64,000 nucleotides of DNA from CBDCUF01 sp965222525. GTDB taxonomy: Bacteria; Pseudomonadota; Alphaproteobacteria; Rickettsiales; UBA8987. Below, one piece after another: positions 52,916 to 62,192 of the stretch. The stretch lies in contig OZ244955.1 in NCBI GenBank assembly GCA_965222525.1, positions 1,922,001-1,986,000 of the forward strand, read 5' to 3'. The position numbers and the translations under genes were made by a program. How positions within the stretch are numbered: position 1 is the stretch's first letter; each line of letters starts with the position of its first letter. Under the pieces are notes generated by a model that was not told the origin of the DNA, ran no database searches, and saw only the letters and a program-made list of their open reading frames with translations.

Positions 52916-52998
52916 ATGCGTGGCTCGTGACTCGTGGCTCGTGACTAGTTATATAACAAAATACGAGCCACTAGTCACTAGCCACTCACCACTAGCAG
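52916..52998. repeat. Inverted degenerate word repeat (E2)
   Basis: About 30 bases made of variants of GTGGCTCGTGACTCGTG face about 30 bases of the complementary words (GAGCCACTAGTCACTAG) around an AT-rich centre (TATATAACAAAAT), forming a possible long hairpin between pelG and skp. The same words occur at 13490-13530, 55868-55900 and 58681-58750. Confidence 0.65.
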
Positions 52999-53565
52999 CT
53001 ATTCCTTCTTCTTGACTTCCTCGATTTTTACCTCGACCTTGGGCAGTTTTTCATCGAGCCTTTTTAATACTTCCTCCGAAATATCAAGGCCCTCACCGGA
53101 ATATAATACCTGCGACTTCGGCAGTGCCAGAACAAATCCTTTCTCACCCGACATTTCCTTTATAATCTCCAGGGTAGACTCCTGTACCTGTGCCAGTGCT
53201 TTCACATAAGCATTTTCAAGCTGGGTACGGCGTGATTGCACTAGCCTTTGTGCCTCAACCACCTTGCTGCGGAACTCTTTGGCCTTCTCCTCGAAAGCCT
53301 CCTTGGACAGGACATTACGCTGCTTTGCCAGATCCTGGTCTTCCTCGCGCAATCCCTCCTCTTCGGAAGTCACCTCCTTCTGGAATTCCTCACGTTTTTT
53401 CTCGATTTGCGAGGCTATATTCTTTGCGGCAGAAGATTTATCAACAATCATTTTTATGTCAACAATTGCAATGTTACCCTTGCCTTCAGCCTTTTCCTCG
53501 GCCTGCGCAAACTGCGCCGTGAACACTAGCGCAACCAGTGTTATCAATATTGCTATATTCTTCAT
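52999..53565 (-). CDS. skp: Periplasmic chaperone Skp/OmpH
   Basis: 188 residues: signal peptide ending AQA (about residue 22), then IAIVDIKMIVDKSSAAKNI and a long Glu/Lys/Gln coiled-coil body (about 55-130), and a C-terminal acidic-basic tail. It holds unfolded outer-membrane proteins for BamA, encoded next to it. The AGGGAGAG ribosome-binding site precedes the ATG. In operon with bamA, rseP and dxr. Confidence 0.9.
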   Translation of the reverse strand: MKNIAILITLVALVFTAQFAQAEEKAEGKGNIAIVDIKMIVDKSSAAKNIASQIEKKREEFQKEVTSEEEGLREEDQDLAKQRNVLSKEAFEEKAKEFRSKVVEAQRLVQSRRTQLENAYVKALAQVQESTLEIIKEMSGEKGFVLALPKSQVLYSGEGLDISEEVLKRLDEKLPKVEVKIEEVKKKE

Positions 53566-53580
53566 CTCTCTCCCTTTTGG

Positions 53581-55863
53581 TTAGAATCTTGTTCCGAAGC
53601 TGAACCGGACTGTTTCGGTTTCGTCGAAAGTCTCTTTTACAATCGCTTCCGAAAAATCTATCCGCACCGGCCCGAATGGCGACCGCCAGGCAATCCCTAT
53701 ACCAACCGATACCCGTGGTGCAGACTCATCCAGAATCGGGTTGGCCAATGTAGACATCTCGTCAACTTCCAGCAGGGTACCTATATCACTAAAAATCGCT
53801 CCGGAAAAGCCCAATTCTTCAGGCAATCCCAACGGGAACGAAAGTTCCACCGTTCCGGTCGCATATATATTGCCGCCCAGCGGATCACCGGTAAGCTTGT
53901 CGCGTGGGCCGATACCATCATTATCAAAGCCGCGTAAATCATGGCCACCGACAAAGAAACGGTCATTTATCCGCACCTCCTCATCATCCCAGCCGTCGAT
54001 ATGTCCGGCATTGGCACCGAACTTCAATACCCAGTCACTGCTTATCAGTGACAAATAATACGCACCGCGAATTTCATGGCGATAGAATTTCGCATCACCT
54101 CCAACTCCTGCAAAATCCTGATTAAAGCGTAATATCCAGCCCTCGGTAGGCGAAAACCTGCTGTCGCGCTTGTCCCAGATCAGCGAATGGCCGACAAGCG
54201 AGGTGGTATTTTCTCCCGCCTGCCGCTGGATAAACAGTGATGCGGTCGGGTCAATATCGGTTATATCATCAGTGCGGTAGGAATAGCGCAGAGCATGGGT
54301 CAGATGCTCGGTCAGCGGGTATGAACCACGCAAAGTTCCGCCCACCGATTCCTGATCAAACGAACGGTTGGAAAGCGAGGAACCACCATCATATTTAGTC
54401 TTGAATATATCAAAGCCTGCCGCAAAATTCTTGCCCATGAAATATGGCTCGGTGAAACTCAGTGCAATATCCTGCCGTACCGAGGAAACGCTCAGATTCA
54501 ACCGTAGAAACTGCCCCTTACCCAGCAGGTTGCGCTCGGTCAGGCTGATATCGCCAAGCACACCATCATTGGTGGAGAAGCCCGCACCGAATGTAAGCTC
54601 ACCGGTCGATTGCTCCTCAACATCAACGTCGATATTCACCTTGTCCGGCGCACTACCTTCGGATTGCTGCACATCAACCCTGGAGAAAAAACCCAGATTA
54701 TTTATCCGCTCCTTCGAGCGTTTTAGCTGATTGGTGTTATACGGATCGCCTTCAGCCAGACGGAATTCGCGCCTTATCACCTGGTCGAGCGTACGCACAT
54801 TGCCGTTAATGTCAATACGCTCGACATAAACCCGCGGCCCCTGTTTCACCAGGTAATTCACGCCGATAACATGATTTTCCGCATCACGCTTGAATTGCGG
54901 GTCGATTTTGACAAAAGCATAACCCTGATTGCCGAGATGTTTGGTAATCGCATCAACCGTAGCCTCCACCTTTTTGGCGTTGAATTTCTTGCCGGGCCTG
55001 GATTCGATAAGCTTCTCCAGAACCGAGTCTTTTTCCTTGGTTAGCTGGTTTTCGACCGACATCTCACCAAACCTGTATACCGCCCCTTCATCCACCGTAA
55101 AGGTTACATAAAAAGCCTCCTTATCCGGTGACAACTCCGCATTTGCCGACAATACACGGAAATCGGCATAACCATGCGCGACATAATAGCGGCGCAGCAA
55201 CTCCTTATCAAAAGCCAGCCGGTCGGGGTCATAGGTATCGTCACTGGAAAAGAACCGCCACCACACGGTTTCCTTGGTTTTTATCTCGCTACGCAGTTTG
55301 GAATCGCTGAAGGAATCATTACCTACAAAGGAAATCCGCTCAATTCTGGAACGCGCACCTTCATCCACCTCAAACACCACATTAACCCGATTCTGGTCGA
55401 GCTGGATAACCTTGGGTATTACGGTGGCGGAGAAACGTCCACTGCGTTGATAGAGGGTCTGGATACGCTTTACATCATGCTGAAGGTCGGATTTGGAGTA
55501 TATCGCACGCGGCCCGAGCTTAACTTCGGCACGCAAATCCTCGTCATCAATCCGCTTGTTTCCTTCAAACGCAACCTCGGCAACGATAGGGTTTTCAACA
55601 ACTTTTACCCACAGCCGTGACCCGTCTATATTGATTTTAACATCGGCAAACAGCCCGGTTTTAAACAATTTTGACAGTGCCTTGTTTATCTCGCGGATAT
55701 TCACCGTATCACCGGGTTTTATCCCGACGAATGATTCAACCGTAGCCTTTTCTACCCGCTGGTTGCCTTCGATTACCACCTCGGAAATCGTCACATCCTG
55801 CTGTGCATGGACAGGCAGTGCGATAAAAATTATAAGGAAAAAAATTGTGCCCCAGTTTTTCAT
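53581..55863 (-). CDS. bamA: Outer-membrane protein assembly factor BamA
   Basis: 760 residues: signal peptide ending VHA (about residue 20), five POTRA domains (about 23-345), then the Omp85 beta-barrel (about 365-760) with GAGFSTNDG and the VRF/YRF-type strand (GHDLRGFDNDGIG) and a terminal Phe (RFSFGTRF). It inserts barrel proteins. The gene order dxr-rseP-bamA-skp is the standard one. 15 bases lie between it and skp. The E3 word repeat (55868-55900) sits in its upstream gap. Confidence 0.97.
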   Translation of the reverse strand: MKNWGTIFFLIIFIALPVHAQQDVTISEVVIEGNQRVEKATVESFVGIKPGDTVNIREINKALSKLFKTGLFADVKINIDGSRLWVKVVENPIVAEVAFEGNKRIDDEDLRAEVKLGPRAIYSKSDLQHDVKRIQTLYQRSGRFSATVIPKVIQLDQNRVNVVFEVDEGARSRIERISFVGNDSFSDSKLRSEIKTKETVWWRFFSSDDTYDPDRLAFDKELLRRYYVAHGYADFRVLSANAELSPDKEAFYVTFTVDEGAVYRFGEMSVENQLTKEKDSVLEKLIESRPGKKFNAKKVEATVDAITKHLGNQGYAFVKIDPQFKRDAENHVIGVNYLVKQGPRVYVERIDINGNVRTLDQVIRREFRLAEGDPYNTNQLKRSKERINNLGFFSRVDVQQSEGSAPDKVNIDVDVEEQSTGELTFGAGFSTNDGVLGDISLTERNLLGKGQFLRLNLSVSSVRQDIALSFTEPYFMGKNFAAGFDIFKTKYDGGSSLSNRSFDQESVGGTLRGSYPLTEHLTHALRYSYRTDDITDIDPTASLFIQRQAGENTTSLVGHSLIWDKRDSRFSPTEGWILRFNQDFAGVGGDAKFYRHEIRGAYYLSLISSDWVLKFGANAGHIDGWDDEEVRINDRFFVGGHDLRGFDNDGIGPRDKLTGDPLGGNIYATGTVELSFPLGLPEELGFSGAIFSDIGTLLEVDEMSTLANPILDESAPRVSVGIGIAWRSPFGPVRIDFSEAIVKETFDETETVRFSFGTRF

Positions 55864-55941
55864 ATTTTACTAGTGGTTAGAGTCTGGAATCCAGAGTCTA
55901 GTGAACTGTTGTGCTGCAACCTAAAACCTGCAACCTATTTA

Positions 55942-57069
55942 TTAATTGCTCAAAATCCTGTCCAGATCATTGAAGATGGTCAGTCCCATGAGCAGTATTA
56001 TAAATACGAAACCGGCGCGGAATGCATATTCCTGCACCTTTTCCGCCAGTGGTCTGCCGCTTGCGGCCTCGACTGCATAGAACAGTAAATGGCCGCCGTC
56101 AAGCATAGGGATTGGAAACAGGTTTATCAAGCCAAGATTTATCGATAATATCGCCATAAACCATAAAATCATCGCCATACCGACAGTAACCGCAGTACCG
56201 GAATATTCCGCAATCGAAATAACCCCGCTAAGCTCTTTATGGCTACGTTTGCCGGTGATTATCTGGCCGAGTGCAGTCATTGTACGGGCGCAGAAATTAT
56301 AGGTATCGATAACCGAGGCCTTGACTGCCGGAAAGAAAGACATTGTCTCCGAACCGTGATAGTCAAGGGTACGTTTGGTGCCGATTCCGATAATACCGAC
56401 TTTCTGTTTGCCGCTTCCCAGCGGATTGTCGCGCTCCTCAAGGCGTGGAGTGATTTTGTCCGCAATTACCTCACCTCCGCGCAGATAGGTTATGCTGATT
56501 TCCTGTTCCGGATATAGCATGACTATACCTGGAATATCTTCAAATCGCTTTATTTCTTCATCATTTAGAGACAATATCTTATCTCCTTCCTGAAGTCCGA
56601 TTTCGGCAGCTGCACTATTCTCAACCACATGCCCGACAATCGGTGAGGTTTCCTGCCTGCCGTAGACCATGTAAAGCGTTGTCAGTATTGCAAAAGCCAG
56701 GATAAAATTGGCCAACGGTCCGGCGAAAACTATCAGCGCCTTTGCCCATAACGGCTGGGTGTGAAATGCTACCTTTTCCTCTTCAGGAGTCAGTTTGCGT
56801 AGCTTTTCACTATCGGGGGTACTGGCAGCACCTTCATCACCGAACATTTTTACATAACCGCCAAGCGGGAATACGGCGATTTTCCAGCGTGTACCGGATT
56901 TATCGTTCCACCCCCAAAGCTCCTTGCCGAACCCGATGGAAAAAGCATCAATCTTTACGCCACATTTTTTCGCCACCCAGTAATGGCCGAACTCATGTAT
57001 AAAAACGATTATCGAGATAATCGCTATGAATGATAAAAAGTTATGTAATATAAGAGGTATGTAATCCAT
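55942..57069 (-). CDS. rseP: Intramembrane zinc protease RseP (site-2 protease)
   Basis: 375 residues. Active-site HEFGH in the first helix (H25, E26, H29), one PDZ domain (about 130-220, VENSAAAEIGLQEGDKIL), and the C-terminal NLFPIPMLDGG motif with the third metal ligand. It cleaves membrane proteins such as anti-sigma factors. Single PDZ, shorter than the two-PDZ E. coli enzyme. The ATG overlaps the dxr stop (TAATG). Confidence 0.95.
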   Translation of the reverse strand: MDYIPLILHNFLSFIAIISIIVFIHEFGHYWVAKKCGVKIDAFSIGFGKELWGWNDKSGTRWKIAVFPLGGYVKMFGDEGAASTPDSEKLRKLTPEEEKVAFHTQPLWAKALIVFAGPLANFILAFAILTTLYMVYGRQETSPIVGHVVENSAAAEIGLQEGDKILSLNDEEIKRFEDIPGIVMLYPEQEISITYLRGGEVIADKITPRLEERDNPLGSGKQKVGIIGIGTKRTLDYHGSETMSFFPAVKASVIDTYNFCARTMTALGQIITGKRSHKELSGVISIAEYSGTAVTVGMAMILWFMAILSINLGLINLFPIPMLDGGHLLFYAVEAASGRPLAEKVQEYAFRAGFVFIILLMGLTIFNDLDRILSN

Positions 57070-58265
57070 TACACTGTTTTTCCTGTATTTTTCTTCGCAA
57101 CTGACCGCGCTTGACCATCCGCCTCAATCACATCATCAAGCGATTTGACGGGAGTTGCCGGTAACTCTTCAAGAGCCTGTCTTACAACATTTACAATGTC
57201 CAGGAAACCTATTTTTTTCTGTATGAAGCTTTCAACCGCAATTTCATTGGCCGCATTGAGGATTGCCGGCGCAGTGCCGCCTTCCTGCAACACCTCTCTT
57301 GCCAGGGCGAGAGCCGGAAAACGTTGCTCATCCGGTGTTTCGAATGTAAGGCTACCGATTTCCGCCAGATTCAGGCGCTGCGTATTGGTACGTATCCTCT
57401 CCGGCCAGCCCAGCGCATAAGCCAGCGGCACGCACATATCCGGTACGCTCATTCCCGCTACCACCGCCCCGTCCGCATAATACACCAGCCCATGCACCAC
57501 AGATTCCGGATGAACCAGCACGTCAATCTGTTGCTTGTCAACCGGAAACAAATGGTAGGCCTCAATTACCTCCAGCCCCTTATTCATCATTGTAGCCGAG
57601 TCCACCGATATTTTCGCACCCATCGTCCAGTTGGGATGCTCAACCGCCTGTTCGGGGGTAATATCGTGCATTTGCTCGGCGGAATATGTACGGAACGGGC
57701 CGCCGGAAGCGGTTAGTGTAATTTTTTCAATCGCGGAATTGTTGCTATCGAGTGATTGAAATATCGAATTATGTTCGGAATCAACCGGAATTATCGCCGC
57801 ATTATGCTTGTGTGCTTCCTCAATCATCAACTCACCGGCGCATACCAGGCATTCCTTGTTGGCCAGCCCTATGTCAGAGCCACTGCGGATTGCAGCCATT
57901 GTGGGCAAAAGTGATGCAGCCCCGACAATCCCTGCAATCACCATATCCGCCGAGCGGGAAGCCGCCTCTACTATAGAATTGCTACCCGCCGCAACCTCTA
58001 TATTACTACCGGCAAGGGCGTCCCTTACCTCACCGTATAATTCCTCATTTTCTATTGCAACAAATTTTGGAGAGAGTCTTTTTGCCTGATTTATCAGTTC
58101 ATTATAATTATTCCTTGCGGTCAGGGATTCTATTATGAATTTTTCCGGCTGCTCCTCGATAAGCCTGACCGTATTGCAGCCAATCGTACCGGTAGAACCG
58201 AGAATAGATACAGTTTTCGGCGCCTCCGCACAGTCAGCCATAATCTTTGTTTGATGTGATACCAT
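57069..58265 (-). CDS. dxr: 1-deoxy-D-xylulose 5-phosphate reductoisomerase
   Basis: Second step of the non-mevalonate (MEP) isoprenoid pathway. NADPH site SILGSTGTIGCNTVRL, GLANKECLV and PVDSEHNSIFQSL substrate loops, and WTMGAKISVDSATMMNKGLE are present. Start placed at ATG 58265; another ATG at 58241 is equally possible. The frame stays open to 58430, but the extra residues are a translated B-type palindrome (GVPLPPYGG...), not enzyme. It heads the dxr-rseP-bamA-skp block. The usual uppS-cdsA upstream genes are absent. Confidence 0.95.
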   Translation of the reverse strand: MVSHQTKIMADCAEAPKTVSILGSTGTIGCNTVRLIEEQPEKFIIESLTARNNYNELINQAKRLSPKFVAIENEELYGEVRDALAGSNIEVAAGSNSIVEAASRSADMVIAGIVGAASLLPTMAAIRSGSDIGLANKECLVCAGELMIEEAHKHNAAIIPVDSEHNSIFQSLDSNNSAIEKITLTASGGPFRTYSAEQMHDITPEQAVEHPNWTMGAKISVDSATMMNKGLEVIEAYHLFPVDKQQIDVLVHPESVVHGLVYYADGAVVAGMSVPDMCVPLAYALGWPERIRTNTQRLNLAEIGSLTFETPDEQRFPALALAREVLQEGGTAPAILNAANEIAVESFIQKKIGFLDIVNVVRQALEELPATPVKSLDDVIEADGQARSVAKKNTGKTV

Positions 58266-58350
58266 TGTAAGATTATGGATTATAGATGATGGATAATGGA
58301 AAGTGAAGGATAAGTCATTCCGGTTCCTAATTTCTAGTTTCCACTCACTA

Positions 58351-58418
58351 CCCCCCACGATTCGACTGCGCATAAAGATGCTTGTCTCATCTGCTCCCCC
58401 ATAAGGGGGAAGTGGTAC
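58351..58418. repeat. B-type palindrome (B5) upstream of dxr
   Basis: CCCCCCACGATTCGACTGCG, internal hairpin GCAT/GATGC, CTTGTCTCATCTG, then CTCCCCC/GGGGGA with a slightly changed right arm. Followed by ACCCCCGAGAAC, the start of an A-type end. Closest to B2 at 7124-7191. Confidence 0.8.
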
Positions 58419-58589
58419 CCCCGAGAACACTTAAAATAGAAAATACTATACTTTACATGTTCAGAAATTTCTCGTAAACGTGATATTCTAAAATACGTTT
58501 TTCAGAACCTGGAATTGCGAGGTAAAAAGCTCGAATATACAATGACTTACCCATTTTCGGAATTCGCAAAATGCACTGATATTGAACAA

Positions 58590-58676
58590 TGGTGCGGTTG
58601 AGAGGATTTGAACCTCCACCCGTGTTACCGGACAGCGACCTCAACGCTGCGCGTCTACCGATTCCGCCACAACCGC
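58590..58676 (-). tRNA. tRNA-Leu (anticodon GAG)
   Basis: The minus strand reads GCGGTTGTGGCGGAAT at the 5' end and CAACCGCA at the 3' end, which pair as the acceptor stem, with CCA encoded after it (58592-58590). A D-arm with GGTAGACGC, an anticodon stem CAGCG/CGCTG around loop TTGAGGT (anticodon GAG), a long variable arm, and GGTTCAAATCC in the T-arm make a class II tRNA. Reads CUC and CUU leucine codons. Confidence 0.95.
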
Positions 58677-58680
58677 TTAC

Positions 58681-58770
58681 TTAGTTATCAGTTTTCAGTA
58701 GTCAGTTACCAGTAAGTGGCTAGTAGCTAGAATCTAGTGACTAGTGTTTTCCAGCTTCCAGGCTACATGA
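58681..58770. repeat. Degenerate TAGTGACTAG word repeat (E4)
   Basis: A stretch of short, varying words (TTATCAGTTTTCAGTAGTCAG, AGTGGCTAGTAGCTAG, CTAGTGACTAGTG) between the tRNA and perM. It resembles E1 and E2 and the 62193-62361 stretch. Confidence 0.6.
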
Positions 58771-58775
58771 ACCTC

Positions 58776-59843
58776 CTACCCCACCTTCCCCTTATATAAT
58801 GAGCCTTTTTTATATTCCTGCAGGGCGAAGCGGGTGAGGACGCCTATTATAGCGGTTATCGGGACTGCAAGCAAGATTCCTGTAAAGCCGAACAGCGCAC
58901 CGCCGGCAAGCAGCCCGAACATAACCCACACCGCATGCAGCCCTACCTTTTCACCCACAAGCTTCGGTGTAATAAAATTACCCTCAAGCACCTGTCCGAC
59001 AACAAACACAGCGATAACCAGACCCAGATTCTGGAAATCCAGTCCGAACTGGAAGAACGCTACCGCTATACCGGTGGCCATACCTATCATCAGCCCGACA
59101 TAGGGGATAAAGGACAGCAGGCCGGTCGCCAGCCCGATAAACAGGCCGAATTCCAGCCCCACCAGCGACAGCCCTACCGCATAGAATATCCCCAGCAGCA
59201 GGCATACATTAGTCTGGCCGCGAATCCATCCGGAAAGGGTTTCGTCAATCAGCCGCATCTGCTCACGTACAGTTTTAACACTGTCGCGCGGCAGCAAATC
59301 ATCAATTTTCTCGACCATACGGTCATAATCACGCAGCATATAGAATGACACAACCGGGCTGATGAAAATCAGCGATATAAGGTTGAGCATGGCCATACCG
59401 GATTGCCACAGGCTGGCAGCCATATTACCTGCGAATTTTATCAGATATCCCGATAAGTCGGATGCGGCAGCTTCGGCCTTTTCAAGTGCGTTCGGGTCGA
59501 TTTTTTCTATGAATTCCTTTATTGAAGGGCCGTATCTTTCCTGTAATGAACGGGTGTAGTCGGGGATATTATGCGCGAGTTTCATGAATTGTTCATATAA
59601 AACGGGGATTAGTATCGCGCAGGCGGTTATGGTTATTATGAAGAAAGTAATGGTTATCACCGAAGTTGCAGCGGTGCGGGAAAGTCCGGCTTTCTCCAGT
59701 TTGTCGGCAGCCGGGTCGAGGAAATATGCTGCCATAATACCTACCACAAATGGTAGCAATATATCGCTTACCAGATACAGAAAGCCCAGGAATAACAGGC
59801 TTCCGGCTATCCAGAACAGGGCTTTGTCTTTTGTAGTCAGCAT
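58776..59843 (-). CDS. AI-2E family transporter (PerM-like)
   Basis: 355 residues with about eight membrane helices. An N-terminal pair of helices, a cytoplasmic linker (about 75-150), and the C-terminal block LIGLATGLLSFIPYVGLMIGM, then GFTGILLAVPITAIIGVLTRFAL, which define the AI-2E/PerM family. Export of quorum signal or other small molecules is possible; the substrate is not deducible. Confidence 0.9.
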   Translation of the reverse strand: MLTTKDKALFWIAGSLLFLGFLYLVSDILLPFVVGIMAAYFLDPAADKLEKAGLSRTAATSVITITFFIITITACAILIPVLYEQFMKLAHNIPDYTRSLQERYGPSIKEFIEKIDPNALEKAEAAASDLSGYLIKFAGNMAASLWQSGMAMLNLISLIFISPVVSFYMLRDYDRMVEKIDDLLPRDSVKTVREQMRLIDETLSGWIRGQTNVCLLLGIFYAVGLSLVGLEFGLFIGLATGLLSFIPYVGLMIGMATGIAVAFFQFGLDFQNLGLVIAVFVVGQVLEGNFITPKLVGEKVGLHAVWVMFGLLAGGALFGFTGILLAVPITAIIGVLTRFALQEYKKGSLYKGKVG

Positions 59844-59961
59844 GATGGCACAATATCATATTGAGAATTATAGTCTATTATGATTTTGGACAGAGGTTTT
59901 GTGTAGAGAAGATGGTGTATAAATGTATAACTACAAGAAAAATGCAAAAAAGTGAAAAAAA

Positions 59962-60003
59962 TTGCTTCATTGTCATAATTCTGTCATATTTCTCTGGTAT
60001 AGT
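59962..60003 (+). promoter_or_regulatory. Pho-box-like promoter of the 60054 orphan
   Basis: The clearest of the three: TTGTCAT-AATT-CTGTCAT (59970-59987), matching the E. coli Pho box in word sequence, spacing and AT-rich linker, then ATTTCTCTGG and -10 TATAGT (59998-60003). The second word starts 17 bases before the -10, as at 16196 and 28867. TTGCTTCA at 59962-59969 is shared with the 16272 promoter. Confidence 0.75.
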
Positions 60004-60053
60004 GTTTTTATAAAGGCTCAATGGTGAGTTTTTTGTAATCGAAGGAGGGTAAA

Positions 60054-60548
60054 ATGGCAGAAGTACATTTCAAGAAAGATGTCGATGTTAAGCTTGGACT
60101 TACAGAAAAACAACACGAACAAATCAAACTAACCAGTGCTTTAGAGAGCATAGGGCAATCTTTCCATAAAAATTACGCAACAGACTCTTTTGTCAGAAAT
60201 GGTGGTTTTAGAGTGGCGATTGATGAATTAAAAGAAAGCATAAGAGCAAATGATACTAAGGCAGTTAAAAAAAGTGTTAAAAATCTTAATAATGAAAAAA
60301 AGGAGCTATTACAAAAAGGCTTATCAGACGAGATGCTACGAATATTGCTCAAAACCGATAAAGTAATCCTGGAAGTTAAAAATTACATCGGCAAAAGCTT
60401 GTCGGGTACGGAAAAAAGCAACAAACAATCACTTGATAAGGTTATCAAGGATGGTGGCTTGAAAAAAGAGGATGCTTTAAGTCGCCGTACTGGCAGAAAA
60501 GACCACTCTAATATCAAAAAACATAAAACAGGTGAAGTAGAGCTTTAA
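60054..60548 (+). CDS. Orphan protein with the shared Pho-box promoter (3)
   Basis: 164 residues, no recognised domain, no signal peptide or membrane segment. Very Lys-rich and mainly helical, with an RRTGRKDHSNIKKHKTG basic tail. The ribosome-binding site GAAGGAGGG is strong. Its leader shares GGCTCAATGGTGAG with that of the 28788 orphan. The 4-base overlap with the convergent fliB end suggests a compact insertion. Function unknown. Confidence 0.72.
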   Translation: MAEVHFKKDVDVKLGLTEKQHEQIKLTSALESIGQSFHKNYATDSFVRNGGFRVAIDELKESIRANDTKAVKKSVKNLNNEKKELLQKGLSDEMLRILLKTDKVILEVKNYIGKSLSGTEKSNKQSLDKVIKDGGLKKEDALSRRTGRKDHSNIKKHKTGEVEL

Positions 60549-61726
60549 GTAGATAAACCACTAACCAATCCGTGGAGGCGGGGTTCGCGGGTCCAGCCAG
60601 CTTCGGTGTATAGATTCATCGAAAGCTCGGGAGAAGCCAGATGGTCGGTAAAGCGTGATATGCTCTGGATTATGCGGGTTATAGCCGCATTGTCGGGTGG
60701 GTTGCCATCCTTATCAAAATGGCTGATGAGTGCCAGTTTCACCGTCGCAAAACGTACCGCCAGAATTACCGCCCTATCATAAACATTGTCCCCGAAACCG
60801 GCAAAGGGAAAGCCGGAAATTGTAAGCTGCGCCTGAATCCAGTTGCGCAATATTGGCGCTATCCCCGCCGTTGCATCCGTCCAGTTTTCCTGCAAATGTG
60901 CCATCGCCCGCTTGCCACCGGGTTTCTGTATTATCTCCAGTAATTCACGGTCTATCTTGATTTTCAGATATTTCTCTATCTGTGCCAGCACCTCCTCCAG
61001 CCTCGGGCGGGCAGTTTTTTTGGCCGCAAAAATCAGCCCGTATAAAGTCAGCAGCAGGTTATATATATCCATCTCATCGGCTTCTGCAGCGGGAATACGC
61101 CCGTCAGCCATCTTTACCAGCAGATTTATCCCGTCCGGCCATTGCTGCGGATTATAGCTCTCCAATGAACGGGCTATAACTACCAGCCGCATCATTGTAT
61201 GTTCGGGAGGAACGCTGCTGTCTGCGGCCATCTCAAGCAGGGCATTCATCACTGCAAGTGCTGCTTCCGGCTCCATACCATCCGGCAGGTAATCCTTTAT
61301 TTCATAAGGAATACGGTCGGTGTTGCTATCGACTGCCGCAAACGCATCCTCTTCAAACAGGGCAAGGCGGGTAATTTCAGGACATGAAAGCGCAGCAGAC
61401 ATAACCAGCCTGTCCCCAAAACGGCGGGTTATACGAGGATAGAAATGGCAGGCATCACCAAGAAATTCGGTGCCGTATTTGTTATGAACAGCACACAGGC
61501 CATTATCAAACTTGACACAATAATCGGTCTCGGCGTCACGCTTCATTATATGCTCGGCCTCACCGGAAGTTACAGCATCCAGTAATTCCGGTGCCTTCTC
61601 GTGATATAATTCCAGATGCGCCTTATCAAGCTGCATCCCCCATCCCTTGCAGCAGGTATCCTCACACTCCGCCCCAAGACACTGGAACTTATCGGTATAT
61701 GACCAGGTTTTCAGTTTATGTGTCAT
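60545..61726 (-). CDS. fliB: FliB-family lysine-N-methylase (flagellin methylase-like)
   Basis: 393 residues from ATG 61726 (MTHKLKTWSYTDKFQCLGAE). The cysteine motif CLGAECEDTCCKGW, DYCVKFDNGLCAVHNKYG and GDACHFYPR are typical of FliB, which methylates flagellin lysines in Salmonella. An open frame extends to 61858 but overlaps rpiB, so the downstream ATG is chosen. Coupled to rpiB on the minus strand, with a gap of about 20 bases. The fliH and fliN genes in this window support the presence of flagella; flagellin itself is not seen. Confidence 0.85.
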   Translation of the reverse strand: MTHKLKTWSYTDKFQCLGAECEDTCCKGWGMQLDKAHLELYHEKAPELLDAVTSGEAEHIMKRDAETDYCVKFDNGLCAVHNKYGTEFLGDACHFYPRITRRFGDRLVMSAALSCPEITRLALFEEDAFAAVDSNTDRIPYEIKDYLPDGMEPEAALAVMNALLEMAADSSVPPEHTMMRLVVIARSLESYNPQQWPDGINLLVKMADGRIPAAEADEMDIYNLLLTLYGLIFAAKKTARPRLEEVLAQIEKYLKIKIDRELLEIIQKPGGKRAMAHLQENWTDATAGIAPILRNWIQAQLTISGFPFAGFGDNVYDRAVILAVRFATVKLALISHFDKDGNPPDNAAITRIIQSISRFTDHLASPELSMNLYTEAGWTREPRLHGLVSGLST

Positions 61727-61745
61727 GCTTACTGCACTCCGAACT

Positions 61746-62192
61746 CTAGCTATCGGATAACTTATCCACACGCCTCTGGTGTCTGCCCCCTTCAAATTCT
61801 GTGGTGAAGAATTGGCGTATGCAGGAAAGGGCGGTTTGTTCATCGAGTATCCTTGCACCTAGTGCCAGGATATTTGCATCATTATGCTGGCGGGCAAGTG
61901 CTGCGGTTTGTTCATCATGGCACAGTGCCGCACGGATTTGCCTGTGACGATTGGCGGCTATGCTGATTCCTATACCGCTTCCGCAAATCGCAACCCCCAT
62001 TTCAGCCTGGTTATTTATGATAGATTGGGCGAGTTTTTCACCATAATCAGGGTAGTCGACAGATTCATTACCGTTGGTGCCTAGGTCGATTACGGAAATT
62101 CCCATAGCTTCCAGTTCAGCCTTGACAGCATCCTTTAACTCACATCCGGCATGGTCGGAGGCTATTGCAATGGTTTTGGTGATTGTGGTCAT
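61746..62192 (-). CDS. rpiB: Ribose-5-phosphate isomerase B
   Basis: 148 residues. Interconverts ribose 5-phosphate and ribulose 5-phosphate in the pentose phosphate pathway. The IASDHAGCELK start, DLGTNGNESVDYPDYG, and GVAICGSGIGISIAANR with the catalytic Cys, then NDANILALGARI, are all present. Small and complete. A repeat region precedes it. Confidence 0.95.
   Translation of the reverse strand: MTTITKTIAIASDHAGCELKDAVKAELEAMGISVIDLGTNGNESVDYPDYGEKLAQSIINNQAEMGVAICGSGIGISIAANRHRQIRAALCHDEQTAALARQHNDANILALGARILDEQTALSCIRQFFTTEFEGGRHQRRVDKLSDS

Noticed and set aside
58266..58430. N-terminal extension of the dxr frame (GVPLPPYGG...)
   Set aside because: Translation of a B-type palindrome; Dxr begins at 58265 or 58241.
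61727..61858. Longer FliB overlapping rpiB
   Set aside because: It would run into the rpiB coding region; the family starts at 61726.
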